Under the pieces are notes generated by a model that did no database searches, was not told where the DNA came from, and worked only from the letters and a program-made list of their open reading frames with translations. Shown here in pieces: positions 1 through 11,500 of a stretch of 64,000 nucleotides of DNA. The DNA comes from JAIRVZ01 sp031553415 (lineage in GTDB: Bacteria; Bacteroidota; Bacteroidia; Bacteroidales; Azobacteroidaceae), in the NCBI GenBank assembly GCA_031553415.1, contig JAVBLO010000006.1, positions 1-64,000 on the forward strand, read 5' to 3'. Made by a program: the position numbers and the translations under genes. The first letter of the stretch is position 1. The number at the start of each line of letters is the position of its first letter.

Positions 1-81
1 CAAAACCTGTATGCCAATGCCTTTATCATAAGGTAGCTTTAACCGTATGGTGTCTGAAACAATCCTGGGCGCTTCTAAATG

Positions 82-169
82 AAGCTTTGATTGCATCGGG
101 GAGAGACATTGATTGCTTCCCGATGAGACTTTCATCGCTCCCCGAAGAAACATTTGTCTCTTCGGGGAG
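82..169. repeat. Degenerate 22-nt tandem repeat (4 units) with alternating hairpins
   Basis: Read on the minus strand, positions 169-82 fall into four consecutive 22-nt units (148-169, 126-147, 104-125, 82-103) that share the pattern C-T/A-T/C-C-rich/G-rich block, A/G-A/T-GC, then AT-rich AAwGTyT. The units carry TCGGGGAG or its complement CTCCCCGA in alternating orientation, so 136-148 pairs perfectly with 159-171 (13 bp) and 94-101 pairs with 118-125 (8 bp). The array lies just downstream of the giant gene that ends at 253. Its hairpins could act in transcript ending, but no T-tract follows. The rest of 1-252 holds nothing I can name. Confidence 0.6.
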
Positions 170-252
170 CGTTTATGGGGCAACCGCACGTTTGTTATCC
201 GTTACGTTGAAATGTATACTGATGGCATTTGCAGAAAGATAATACAAATACT

Positions 253-3200
253 TTATTCAACTATGAACTTTTCTGTATTTTTGAAAACCAATCTCTGATT
301 ACCATATCCTTCCAATGAATAATAATACATACCGGAGGCCAATCCTTTGCGTTGCCATTCTATTTCATTACTTCCGGGAATAAAAGATTTGATACTTACT
401 TTATCCACTACTTTTCCGGAAACATCATATATAAAGAGCATCAATTCTGTTACATCTTTATCTACAGTATATTTTATCCGGGCTGTATTTTTAACCGGAT
501 TCGGATAAATTCCAATAACGCGATTGACTTTGACATTATCTATACCGGTCATATACTCCAAATGCAAACTCAATGAACTATTCAAATTACCCATTATGCT
601 ATTGGAGAAATTAACAGATTCTGTTACCAGATACTCTTCCTGGGTAGAGATGTTTATTGCTTTGAAGGTTACTGTTTCTTCCGAAGATTCTCCATGTATG
701 GTAATAAACTGATAACCACTCACTTCCACACTCGTTCCCCTGCATTCATCTTCGACAAAAGCACCTATCGCATAATCTGCAGGATCAAGTAAATCTCCAC
801 CACTGTATAACCGGGCTACAATATTCATATTATCTGAATATTTCCTCTTGTCATAACTCCAGATACTTGACATTATTGAAGATCCGGGCGTTTCATTTAT
901 TATGTGGCTATACATAAACGATTTAGCCTGATTTGCATAATACATATAGCCAGAGGCAGGAGCAAGCTTTTTCAAACTGCCAATCCATTCACTTCCATTA
1001 TACATTGCAAAAGCATCCTGACCTTTAACAACATCATTCATCTCAGCATTCAAACCAGCAAAAGCATCATTCAAACTCATTTCCGTATCCGGAATATATC
1101 CTAACCAGTTCCAACCTGAATTCAAACCGATATTCACTTCATCCGGCATAAATGGGAAACCTTTCAATTTCAATTGTCCGGATTGATTCATCTTAATCTT
1201 ATATGCGTATTCCGGCTCTATTTTTATCAAAGAACCTTCCAAACCAGAATCCTCAACATTAAGCAATTCCGAATCATAACTTCTGACAGTCTCAAGATTA
1301 TTCACTATTGGTGAAAACATTGAAACCAGATTATTCAAATTGGGATCTGCAACATTCACAGATATCCAATTCCAGCCTGTGAGTAGATTATAAGTCACTG
1401 TCTTTTCAGTTATCACCGGAACCTTAGTGAACACTGCTTCGATATTCACATCAGAATTAACCGTAACCTGAAGCGTTGTATTGGTTCCCATTAATACATT
1501 ATTAACTTTCCATCCTGAAAAATTGTAACCGGAAACCGGCATTGCTATTAAATTGAATATTTTCCCATATTCATAAATACCTGTGCTTCCACCGGTAATA
1601 GAACCTCCGGCTTGGTCATATACCAATGTCATATTGTATGATTTAGCTTTAAATGCAGCCGTAATCGCACTTTGGTTCAACAACGTGTGCTGGTAGATCT
1701 CTTCTGTGGAAAGAGTTTTACCGCCCATATTCCAACCAACAAATTCATAACCATTTGCAGGAGTTGCCACAAGATTGAATACGGAACCATATACATACTT
1801 TCCGGAAGACAACGAAATATTACCTGTATTTTCGGGTGTAACAGTAAGAGTCAATTGCACTTTCCCATCTAAATATTGAATCCAAACGACAGGCTCACCA
1901 GCTTCACCTTTGAAATTTTCATTATCTGTTATTCCGGCTGTTTGTACAGTAAGAACATAATAACCGTCATTTTGAGCGACCTGAGCAATATTCAGTGTAA
2001 ATTCCTGATCATTTATCTTTGTGATAGATATCAGGCTTGCATCCTGTTTTATTCCCTGGCAGTTCAAAGTAAGATCATCTGCAGTAAACGTTGAAGCATC
2101 GATTGGCTTATTGAAACGAACCCTGACTTCCGACACCGGAGTTGAAGCTACAGTTCCGGCCTGAGGAATTCCGGTGAATGACTCCACTGCTAATATCACA
2201 GCAGGTTTTTCTTCAAATGTCAATATGTACTGCTCAGCACCTGTTCCGAATTTATCAACAAAATGAAGTTTATTTTCGTATAAAGGATCCTTTCCATCAC
2301 GTAAAGTACGGTCGGTCTGCCAGAAATTGTGCAAATAAATTATCGCATTATCACTTACTCTCCTGATACTTAATAATTTTTGATGACCATTAGTCGGATC
2401 ATTTATACTACCATAATTCCATCCCGGGGTAAGCGGCGTTACCGACAATGTATATTGATTATTGGAATTACCTGCAAGTTGCGCTGTTGAAGTAACAACC
2501 ATATTTTCGATTGTTCCGTCGGATAAATAAAGTATATCCGGAAGGTCATCTGCATCAGGAATGTCATTTGCCATAAATCCGGTTAAGAAAGAATTATTTT
2601 CTTTCGGTATCCTGATGCTCCGGATTAATTCATGAATTGTAACAGTATCAAGCAAAGTCAAATCAGGATTGCCATAACTTGTAACATGAGTTGCTTTTAC
2701 ATCATAATCTGTAAAATGGCCTAACAATGTACTTGTGAACCACCACTGTGCATAAGCAGTACCTCCGGCAGGGATATTACCAAAATCCGTAGCAACACTC
2801 TCACCTAAAGCTAATGTATGGTCTAAGCCATTCAATTGAGAACTTAACAATTCGAAATTAATAAGCAAACCTTTCTCGTTTACTGTAATTTCCGGTTGTT
2901 TTGTTACCATTTTGATGTTGGTTCCTTCTCCCGCTCCAATGTTATGGATTAAGAGTGAGAACTCGGCAGGTACCATCGGTTCAATTACATCTGCAGTTAA
3001 AGGATCATCACCCAACACATCGCGCTGTATGAAATATGTCAAATCGAGATTAGGAGATGGTTTTACGGTAAGGGTTACCGGATATAAATCTCGGGTAACA
3101 ACCAATCCTGTAAACGGGTCAAGATATGACAAAGTACCTCCGAAATAATAATCTTTGGGTTCAGTCAGCGCTGCATATTTTGTCGGGATAAACAAGATTG

Positions 3201-6200
3201 TAGCTTTTCCTGTTTCCTGAGCATTTAATGTCCATTCCCCATTCAAGTCACCTGAAAATTTATCTAAACTTTCATTATTTATTTGGAATACATGTTCTGT
3301 AGCTATATTTCCCAATTCATCTTTCACAACCAGATTCAATTTCACATTTTGCATGGCAGTAGATTCATGTCCGTTGAAGACGGATAATGTTCCACAGAAT
3401 GCCTGGCGGGTCATAGTCATGGTTTGGGAGAATTGGAGGGAGATGGAAGCACAGACGGAAGAAGATGCTTCTTCTAATTTATTCTTAAATTTTTCATATT
3501 CAGTATCCATTAAATCTTTTACAGAAGAATATCCCATTTCAACTGCTATAGATTCTGATTGGTTGATATCATTCCATTCTTTTGATATGACATCTTGGTG
3601 AATATAATTATTTCCTTCCACATATTCACCAACAGAAACTTTCGTTGTATTATTAAGCCTATCAATAAATTTAATAAATTCTTCTGTTGATATTGCAGTT
3701 GGTTTTAGGTTTAATAAGTTTTGTTCATTCGGATTAATATATCCCGCTTTAGAGTATTGATTATATAAATAATTCATTAAAATTGAGAATTCTTCTGTTG
3801 AACAATTATTCCATTCATCAGTTCCAAAATACTCTTTAATAATATTTGCTTCTGCCTCTGCCTGCATTAATCCAACTGAAGCCTTAGTTTGAAATTCCTC
3901 AATATATGATATAGAACTATTTGTAGATTTAAGATTTGGTTCATCACCATTTAAGTCGCACGGTTTCAAAATATCTTTTAGACAAGAGACATACTGGGTT
4001 ATTGTTCCTACAAGTTTACAAACAACCCCAACTTTTGCTCCCACCACACTAGCAGTAGCGGCATAAGCACAAATTTCTGATGCACAACTTACTGTAGTCA
4101 ATACACAGTCAGAAACATCCCAAGCATCCATACTACCAGATGCAATACTTTTACCACAATCCCAAGATGATTTTAGACAATCATATACAGGAATACTTAT
4201 GGGACACATAGCCAATGTTCGTATTATCCTGTTCTGGCAAGGTATACATCCTGTATCTTCTAACTTAGGAGGATGGCATTCCCATTCCCACGGCCAATTA
4301 TATTGAGGAATATGTATATCCCAAGGGAAACGAGGAGGATGACATTCTGGAATTACGGGAGGATTATATGTCCATGGCTGTCCATCGCCGATGTTTAAAT
4401 TAAAAGAACATGTTAAAAGTTTTATTGTAACCGGATATTGATGCCATTTTCTATCATTTCCACAATCCCATACATAAAATACATAAGTTTCTATTTTACA
4501 TGGTAAATTTATAAATGATTTAATTGAAACTGAAGATTTTAATTGGCTTTCTTCTTTTAGAGAAACTCTAACAGGTATAATAACTGACTCCTGAGGTCTT
4601 AGATTTAATCCATTTACCATCCCTAAATATTCAAACGACAAAGCCTCATACTCAGGAAAATTTAACTGAACATTCGATGCCGTAATTAAACCCTTGTTAG
4701 TCAAAACTGCATTAAACATGTAATATCCATTTGCCTGAAGTTCTTCTACTGGTATTTGTTCTGGAAGTATCGCTTCAACAACAGGAGTGGGTACATTCGT
4801 TTCATATTTCACAGTTGTAACAATTTCATACTCATCTTCCACCGTTGTTTCCTCAACTTTCCAGTCAATTGTTATCGCCTGAAAACTTAAATTAACCACT
4901 TTCCTTGTTTCTTTTCCCGGATCAACCAAAATATTATTCTGGTAACGATCGTGTTTATCTGCTGAAACATCTATACCATAATATCCTTCAGGTAACTCAA
5001 TGGTATATATTCCTTTATCGTTAGTTATTCCCTGAGCAATTACCGCACCGGTTACCGGATGTTTGACAACTACTTTAGCACCTGCCAAATGAGGAGCTTC
5101 GGGTGTATAATAAGTATATTCGTCACAAACATCAATAATCAATGTGCCCTTTGATTCCGAAACCGGTTCAATTTCAAAACTTAAAGGCAAGCCTTGTCCA
5201 TTTTCACAATTGATTCCAATGCTTCCTGTTACAGGAACATTCAAAGGCATATCATTAGTAGGAGTTAAACGAAGAATTACTGTTGTTGACTCACCATTTT
5301 TAAGCGATGCCATCTCTTTAGGTGTTACGGCAGTCATCCATGTTGAGTTTTGCGGCAAACTCAAACTAATTTTTCCAGTTTCTCCTTTACCAATATTGGC
5401 TATCGTAAATGAATAATCGCGGGAAGCGCCTTTTATCATTGTTGTATTGATAGAAGAAATACTAGCTTGCAATTGTCCTTTCGGAGAACGGCAATAATAA
5501 TAAATCGTTAAATCCAATGTTGCACCTTCGGTAGTAGTTACATGGGCCTTGATTAATTCCCAGTCGCTTCCTTCGGTTACAGCATGTCCGGTTACGGTAT
5601 ATTTCAAATCAACTGTTCCATCAGCAGCAATTTCTGCAATAGGTTCGAATTGGACATTGCAATTAGCGGGAGACGATACAATTGTTGTCGAAACATTCGT
5701 CAGCTTAAGTGTTCCAGGGTTGGAAAGTTGAATTGTTCCCGTAAAAAGTTCATCTGTAAGCGTTTCGCATTTGACATAATCGGAAGACGTGCGTTTCAAT
5801 CCATATATATCAAATGAAGCTTGTCCTGTTTCCAGACCTTCATCCGGATAACAGGCACCGATGACAAAATGTCCCGATTGATAAGCCTGAGGTTGGAATG
5901 TTGTCTGGAATTTACCATCCGTTCCGGTTGTAACTTTCACAACCTGGCGAATACCCGAATTGATAATATAAACATCAACCGGAGCATTGGCCACACCGTT
6001 TCCGGTTGCCGTCCCATTGATAACAACAGCTTCTCCCGGTTTATATATTTTTTTATCTGTAGTTACTGATACCATATATTTGGGCAATAACCTGATTGCT
6101 GCTTTTCCCGAATTGTTATTGATATATAACAACTCTTTTACAGTTTGCTCTTCATTCACAACAGCCGATAATGTATAATTGCCGGTGATATCGGGCAAAG

Positions 6201-8538
6201 TAATATTTTTCGTGATTACTTCGCTTTCTCCGGCTGCCAATGTTTTTTGAGTATATAATGTCAATAATTTTATGGCACTGTTACTCAAATATACATTCAC
6301 CTTTGTTTGGGAAGGAAGAACAGATACTCCCTGATTGGCAACAGTAATACTGACATCTATTTTTCCGGCAGCCTCAACCTGACCGGCAGACAATTTCAAA
6401 TCAGATATTACAGCATCAGGTAAAGTCTGGTCGGTAATCATTACCCAGCAAACACCTTTTGTATATCCAGAGGAAGTAACAGTGAATGTAACAGTCCGGT
6501 CACCTTCGGTTATATCGTTTGCCTTTACTGATACGGGAACATCAACAGATGCTTGCCCTGCAGGAATTGTTACAGTCTTATTGTATATCAATTCGCTGTC
6601 GTGATCGCTTGAAAGTGTAACTGTCAAAGCTTGTGTCGTAGCTGTATTCCGGCTGACAGTCAATATCGTTGCATCGGTTTTGCCTTCTAATAACATAGCT
6701 TGGGAGGATGTTACTTTCAAGGCAGGACCATCATCATCTAAAACAGTAAGTTTGGTGTGGACAATTCCGGCGCTGGTTCCTGAAGCAGAACAACTACAGG
6801 AAGAAATATATACGGCAGCAGTAATATCAATTTCCTGATCGCCGTCGACCAAGGCATTATCAACAACACCAATGGTAAAACGGGCTTCCTGTACTCCGGG
6901 AGCCAAAGTCAAGGTCGAAGAAGAATAATAAATCTTCCCGTTGGAATTATCGGATAATTTTACAGTAATATTAGTATCTGTTTTGGTAAGCCGTTTAAGG
7001 ACTGCCATTACCGCCATTGGCCCTGCTGATTCGGTAACTGTTTCAGGAGCTATAGTTAATGATATTTCAGGAATATCATCGTCATATAATGTTACTGTAG
7101 CTTTTGCAGGAACATGATTAGATGCTGTTACACTGAAAACAGCATCGATTGTAACATCCGGTAATTTATCATCAATAGCAGTGACATTTACTTCAACGCT
7201 TTTCTGGTTGGCAAGTATCTCTACTTTGGCCGGAAATTCAAACCGTTTAGGATGATCACAAGACAGGCATACAATTAACGGTTCACTTGTAACCACTTCC
7301 CGTTCAATTGTGAGCTTAAATGTTTCTCCTTCATTTAATTCCGCTTTAGACGTTTTAATTGTCAGTGAAGGTATTTCATTGTCTTCAATAGCAACTTGTC
7401 CGGTGATATCGGTATAACCATTACCTTTCGCAGTAACTACAACTGTTGGAATTGCATTCAAAACCGTATTATCAATTGCATTGATATAAAATACCACTCC
7501 TGATTGTCCGGCAGGTATAGTTACCGAAGCCGGCACATTCAAACGTGAAGGATCGTCTGCATTTATTGTGAAAGTTTCGGCAGACAAACGGCTTCCGCTT
7601 CTGAATAATACACACTTAACCGGAGACGGATTATTTTCCGGGATAGTTCCCGAAGGCAATTCTAATTTTAACTTTTTACCAATAGTAATGTAAGTATCCG
7701 CTGTTAGGGCATTGTTTCCCTGGGCAGAAGAAATTTCTCCCAGATTAGCATCCGGAACCAATTTCACTCTTATTTTCACATTTCCATTAACGCCCGGCAA
7801 TTCCGGCAAAGTGAAATCGACCTGCCGGGTGACCAATGCTCCGGGAGCCAATAACTGATTATAATATACATTCCCGAGGAAAACAGTTTCTCCGTTATCA
7901 GCAACAAGCGAAACCTGTTCTGTCCAGCCTGCTCCGGTAATCTTATCCCCAACGTTTTTCACCACCCATGAACCTGATATTTTATCTCCAGGACTAAAAG
8001 ATGTTCCAACTATTCCGACAGAGGACACCGCAATATCGGGTCTCGGTTCAACCAGCACTTTAATGCTTCCGGATTCGAAAGAACTCAGTACATTTTCTCC
8101 ATTTTTAGTACTTAATACCACCTCGCTCATTACAAAAGGATGTGTAGAATTTTCTTCCCAACCGGCAGGTGTTTGTAACGGAACATTAATCAATGCTCCG
8201 GAATTACCTTTCACAGATGTATTTGTAATCGAATATAAAACAAACAGATAATTATTACCATCGATTTGTTTTACCGAAATTACGTGATCTGTTTTACGAT
8301 CGGTTAAAGTAACTTCCGATGGTAACAATGTTGCTCCCTGAGGTATTTGCAACCGGAACTGAAGAGCTGTAATCTCAGCTTCATTAGTCAAATTGACAGA
8401 AACATTAATTTTCTTACCTACATTAGCTTCTGTTTCCGGTATATGAAGCTTATTGATGCTTTGTTGGGAATATGAGGCAAATGCATTCAACATCATTCCC
8501 CATAGCAATATTGCAAATATTATATATTTAGTTTTCAT
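253..8538 (-). CDS. Giant multidomain secreted protein with Calx-beta, CARDB, InlB-type repeats and type IX sorting tail
   Basis: This 2761-residue protein is predicted to be exported and attached at or released from the cell surface by the type IX secretion system. It has a signal peptide (residues 1-24). The order after that is a cohesin-like beta domain (about 25-165), a CARDB-like domain (165-285), several Calx-beta-like repeats (289-705), a second CARDB-like domain (705-815), Ig-like segments, a carboxypeptidase-regulatory-like domain (1131-1215), a Cys-rich stretch with at least 15 cysteines (1348-1527), an uncharacterised conserved-looking block (1723-1980), an SbsA/Big_5-like domain (2113-2226), two InlB B-repeat-like units (2227-2366, GYxFxGW motifs), and a type A sorting tail (2671-2761, YPNP motif near its start). 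It follows the LRR gene by 42 nt and is probably co-transcribed with it. No catalytic motif is visible; an adhesive or matrix role is inferred. Confidence 0.85.
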   Translation of the reverse strand: MKTKYIIFAILLWGMMLNAFASYSQQSINKLHIPETEANVGKKINVSVNLTNEAEITALQFRLQIPQGATLLPSEVTLTDRKTDHVISVKQIDGNNYLFVLYSITNTSVKGNSGALINVPLQTPAGWEENSTHPFVMSEVVLSTKNGENVLSSFESGSIKVLVEPRPDIAVSSVGIVGTSFSPGDKISGSWVVKNVGDKITGAGWTEQVSLVADNGETVFLGNVYYNQLLAPGALVTRQVDFTLPELPGVNGNVKIRVKLVPDANLGEISSAQGNNALTADTYITIGKKLKLELPSGTIPENNPSPVKCVLFRSGSRLSAETFTINADDPSRLNVPASVTIPAGQSGVVFYINAIDNTVLNAIPTVVVTAKGNGYTDITGQVAIEDNEIPSLTIKTSKAELNEGETFKLTIEREVVTSEPLIVCLSCDHPKRFEFPAKVEILANQKSVEVNVTAIDDKLPDVTIDAVFSVTASNHVPAKATVTLYDDDIPEISLTIAPETVTESAGPMAVMAVLKRLTKTDTNITVKLSDNSNGKIYYSSSTLTLAPGVQEARFTIGVVDNALVDGDQEIDITAAVYISSCSCSASGTSAGIVHTKLTVLDDDGPALKVTSSQAMLLEGKTDATILTVSRNTATTQALTVTLSSDHDSELIYNKTVTIPAGQASVDVPVSVKANDITEGDRTVTFTVTSSGYTKGVCWVMITDQTLPDAVISDLKLSAGQVEAAGKIDVSITVANQGVSVLPSQTKVNVYLSNSAIKLLTLYTQKTLAAGESEVITKNITLPDITGNYTLSAVVNEEQTVKELLYINNNSGKAAIRLLPKYMVSVTTDKKIYKPGEAVVINGTATGNGVANAPVDVYIINSGIRQVVKVTTGTDGKFQTTFQPQAYQSGHFVIGACYPDEGLETGQASFDIYGLKRTSSDYVKCETLTDELFTGTIQLSNPGTLKLTNVSTTIVSSPANCNVQFEPIAEIAADGTVDLKYTVTGHAVTEGSDWELIKAHVTTTEGATLDLTIYYYCRSPKGQLQASISSINTTMIKGASRDYSFTIANIGKGETGKISLSLPQNSTWMTAVTPKEMASLKNGESTTVILRLTPTNDMPLNVPVTGSIGINCENGQGLPLSFEIEPVSESKGTLIIDVCDEYTYYTPEAPHLAGAKVVVKHPVTGAVIAQGITNDKGIYTIELPEGYYGIDVSADKHDRYQNNILVDPGKETRKVVNLSFQAITIDWKVEETTVEDEYEIVTTVKYETNVPTPVVEAILPEQIPVEELQANGYYMFNAVLTNKGLITASNVQLNFPEYEALSFEYLGMVNGLNLRPQESVIIPVRVSLKEESQLKSSVSIKSFINLPCKIETYVFYVWDCGNDRKWHQYPVTIKLLTCSFNLNIGDGQPWTYNPPVIPECHPPRFPWDIHIPQYNWPWEWECHPPKLEDTGCIPCQNRIIRTLAMCPISIPVYDCLKSSWDCGKSIASGSMDAWDVSDCVLTTVSCASEICAYAATASVVGAKVGVVCKLVGTITQYVSCLKDILKPCDLNGDEPNLKSTNSSISYIEEFQTKASVGLMQAEAEANIIKEYFGTDEWNNCSTEEFSILMNYLYNQYSKAGYINPNEQNLLNLKPTAISTEEFIKFIDRLNNTTKVSVGEYVEGNNYIHQDVISKEWNDINQSESIAVEMGYSSVKDLMDTEYEKFKNKLEEASSSVCASISLQFSQTMTMTRQAFCGTLSVFNGHESTAMQNVKLNLVVKDELGNIATEHVFQINNESLDKFSGDLNGEWTLNAQETGKATILFIPTKYAALTEPKDYYFGGTLSYLDPFTGLVVTRDLYPVTLTVKPSPNLDLTYFIQRDVLGDDPLTADVIEPMVPAEFSLLIHNIGAGEGTNIKMVTKQPEITVNEKGLLINFELLSSQLNGLDHTLALGESVATDFGNIPAGGTAYAQWWFTSTLLGHFTDYDVKATHVTSYGNPDLTLLDTVTIHELIRSIRIPKENNSFLTGFMANDIPDADDLPDILYLSDGTIENMVVTSTAQLAGNSNNQYTLSVTPLTPGWNYGSINDPTNGHQKLLSIRRVSDNAIIYLHNFWQTDRTLRDGKDPLYENKLHFVDKFGTGAEQYILTFEEKPAVILAVESFTGIPQAGTVASTPVSEVRVRFNKPIDASTFTADDLTLNCQGIKQDASLISITKINDQEFTLNIAQVAQNDGYYVLTVQTAGITDNENFKGEAGEPVVWIQYLDGKVQLTLTVTPENTGNISLSSGKYVYGSVFNLVATPANGYEFVGWNMGGKTLSTEEIYQHTLLNQSAITAAFKAKSYNMTLVYDQAGGSITGGSTGIYEYGKIFNLIAMPVSGYNFSGWKVNNVLMGTNTTLQVTVNSDVNIEAVFTKVPVITEKTVTYNLLTGWNWISVNVADPNLNNLVSMFSPIVNNLETVRSYDSELLNVEDSGLEGSLIKIEPEYAYKIKMNQSGQLKLKGFPFMPDEVNIGLNSGWNWLGYIPDTEMSLNDAFAGLNAEMNDVVKGQDAFAMYNGSEWIGSLKKLAPASGYMYYANQAKSFMYSHIINETPGSSIMSSIWSYDKRKYSDNMNIVARLYSGGDLLDPADYAIGAFVEDECRGTSVEVSGYQFITIHGESSEETVTFKAINISTQEEYLVTESVNFSNSIMGNLNSSLSLHLEYMTGIDNVKVNRVIGIYPNPVKNTARIKYTVDKDVTELMLFIYDVSGKVVDKVSIKSFIPGSNEIEWQRKGLASGMYYYSLEGYGNQRLVFKNTEKFIVE

Positions 8539-8580
8539 ACTATCTTATTTAACAGTTATTTAAATACCTTATAGAAAGCA

Positions 8581-11500
8581 TTATTTACGAATTAACATTT
8601 TACTTGATTTCTTCAGATAAAGCTTACCGTTTTGAACAGCTTCCAATTCATAATAATAAAGACCTGCAGCCAAGCTCTGATTAATATAAACTACTCTGTT
8701 TTCACCCTGAATCACAGGAAGATTTTGAAGCATATCAACCAAGCGTCCGGTTTGATCATATATCCTGATTTGAACTGAAGATACTTCTTCATTCAATTGA
8801 TAGATAAATTCTGTTGTTTCTACAAACGGGTTAGGTGCATTTAACAGATACATTTCTTTCTGCACCGCATTATTTATTTGGTTCGGGGCATTGCTAATCC
8901 TGTGTTCAACCGGCTGAGCCGATTTGTTGATTAACAGGGCGTTTTCTATAACTTGCCCCGGAGCAATTGTAAACAAAGCAGTTTTTCCTGCCGGAATTAC
9001 ACTTCCTGAAACCGAAAATACTATCACACTTGTTTGGTTTTCAGATTCGCCAACAATAAACTGAATGTTTTCATCTGCAATCAGGCTTTGTATTCCCGAC
9101 GAAGAAGTTCCTGCCATACGGATATCCAATCCTGAAATTTCTACCGGAGATTCAAGATATACGATTCCATTTTCAACTTTCAGGTCAGCCACATTTTCCG
9201 AAGATGAGCGCAGAATCATTAACGGACTTTGCAATGGCATGGACTGAATCAGATTGACAGTCAGTACAATATCCTGCACATTTACTTTAGAATCGGCATT
9301 AATATCTGCGGCCACAAAGTTAAACGGACGGGGTTTTTCGAGCAGGATGCAGTTCAATGTTTGCTGGACATCCTGGATATTTACCAATCCATCGACATTA
9401 GCATCTCCCATTTTATATGTAATGATATAATATAAAGATGTTCCTGTTGCAGATCCATTAGTCTGGCGAAGTTCTATCGGAGTTCCCAACGGGATTTTGA
9501 CATCTTCATTGATAGTACTGAATAGCAATCCCGCTGCAACCGAAGGTAATGGCGTTGGCGTCATTTTAACAGTCGCCGCATAGATATCAAACATCGGAAT
9601 TGTTCCGAAATTTTGTCCCTCATGATTATAAGTACTTATCACGGGAATATTAATTGAAGATGTTCCGTTCAAGACAAATTCTCCTTTGATAAACCTTTGG
9701 TTGTTCAAACGCAGAGTCGTTATAGATGCCGGTAAAATTGCTGAAACACCTGAAATTGAGTTATGTGATAAATCTAATGTTTGCAAATAAGGCAATCCAC
9801 TTAAGTCGGGAATATTTCCGGTTACATTATTAGACGGCAATTGAATACTTATTACATGTCCCTGGTTTATGCTTACACCATACCAATCTCTGATATGTAA
9901 ATCATTTTGCGTTATATTCCACTTATTAATCCAGGAAGCGCCACCCAATGAATTATAAATCGCCGTTAATGCCTGGAATTCGCTATCAGGTATAGGTGTT
10001 GTGATTGTGCGTACAGCATGGAATATCAGCGAAGTTCCATAAGCTTGTCCATTTTTCTGCACAATAGAAATTTCGTCTCCATCCGTCATATTTTCAACCA
10101 GCGAGGCAGCAAACAACAGGTTTCCTGACTCCAATGCTGTTACACTTCCTTTAGTTTCGCCATTCAGTTTGATAATGAATTCATTACGGGCATTAAAATT
10201 CTTGGCTGTATGATTATATGTACAGATATTCGGCAATTGCAATGTTATCATATTGCCATCAATCAGCAACGGCTCCGTATTATCTATCTGTTGGTTATTC
10301 AGGTTAACACTCACATTAGATCCAAAGGTGATAATATTTTCCAATTCGCTGATGGAGTTATTGGAAATATCCAACATCCTGAGGTTATCTAAATTATTAA
10401 TCGTTTGAGGCAACTTTCCTTTGATTTGGTTATTGGATATATTCAAAGAAACAAGACTATTCATGGCGCCCAACGCAGTTGGAATAGTATCATTCAATTG
10501 ATTGTTGTTCAATTGTAATTCCTTCAGGGTTGTAATATTGGCCAATGTAACAGGGATTTTACCGGTTAAAGCATTTTTCTGCAGATACATTTCAGTCAAT
10601 ACCCTCAGGTTTCCAACCGATTCGGGAATATTACCCGAAAGCTGATTGTTGTATAAAGACAATTTCGTGAGGGATTCCAGATTACCTAATTCAACAGGAA
10701 TCGCATCCGATAACAAATTATCATTCAATAATAATTCTTTCAGGAATGGCAGGCCACCCAATTCAGCAGGAATAAATCCGTTGAGGTTATTGCCTTGTAA
10801 TTTGATTTTTGTAATATGTCCGCTTTCAACAGTAACCCCATACCAAATCTTTTCGTTTAATGTATTAGCCGACACATCCCATTTATTTTTCCAGTCAGCA
10901 CCTGCTGTTGCATTGTATAAAGCAACCAATACCTGGAATTCCGAATCCGGGATAATATCCAAGGCCGTACAATAACTATCATAATTGATTGTCGAATAAT
11001 TACTTTTTCCGTTTTCCTGGTAAATGGAAATTTTATCGGTTGGCTGAATATTCAGAAAATATGATGCAGGGAAAATAACCTGACCGTTTGCTCCAGCCTG
11101 AACCGTGACTTTTGCATTTCCATTGATTCTCAATGTAAAATTATTCCTTAAATTGAAATTCAAACCTTCATGATCGTATGTACATATATTTGGCAAATCA
11201 ACAATCACATCATCACCGTTTACCAGAATAATATCCCTGTTAATAGATTGGTAAGACAGATAAACAGGAACACTTTGGCTATAAGGCAATGTATTTTCCA
11301 GAATATCCAGTTTATTGTATGACAAATTCAATTCTTTCAATTTTCCAAAACTGGCAATCGTAGATGGAATTAATCCTGATAACTGATTGTTGTTCAGGTA
11401 CAGATATTCGATACTTTTCATTCCGCCTAATTCTTTCGGAATACTTCCCGTTAATTGATTGTTTGAAAGGTTCAATTTTTGCAAATTTGTTAATTGTCCT

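Noticed and set aside
1..96. Minus-strand frame open from an ATG at 96 to the left edge
   Set aside because: It is only 32 codons, overlaps the 22-nt tandem repeat and continues open through the repeat, so the signal may be due to base composition. Sequence to the left is needed.
113..298. Plus-strand frame of 61 codons
   Set aside because: It reads through the tandem repeat and into the antisense of the giant gene; no protein-like features.
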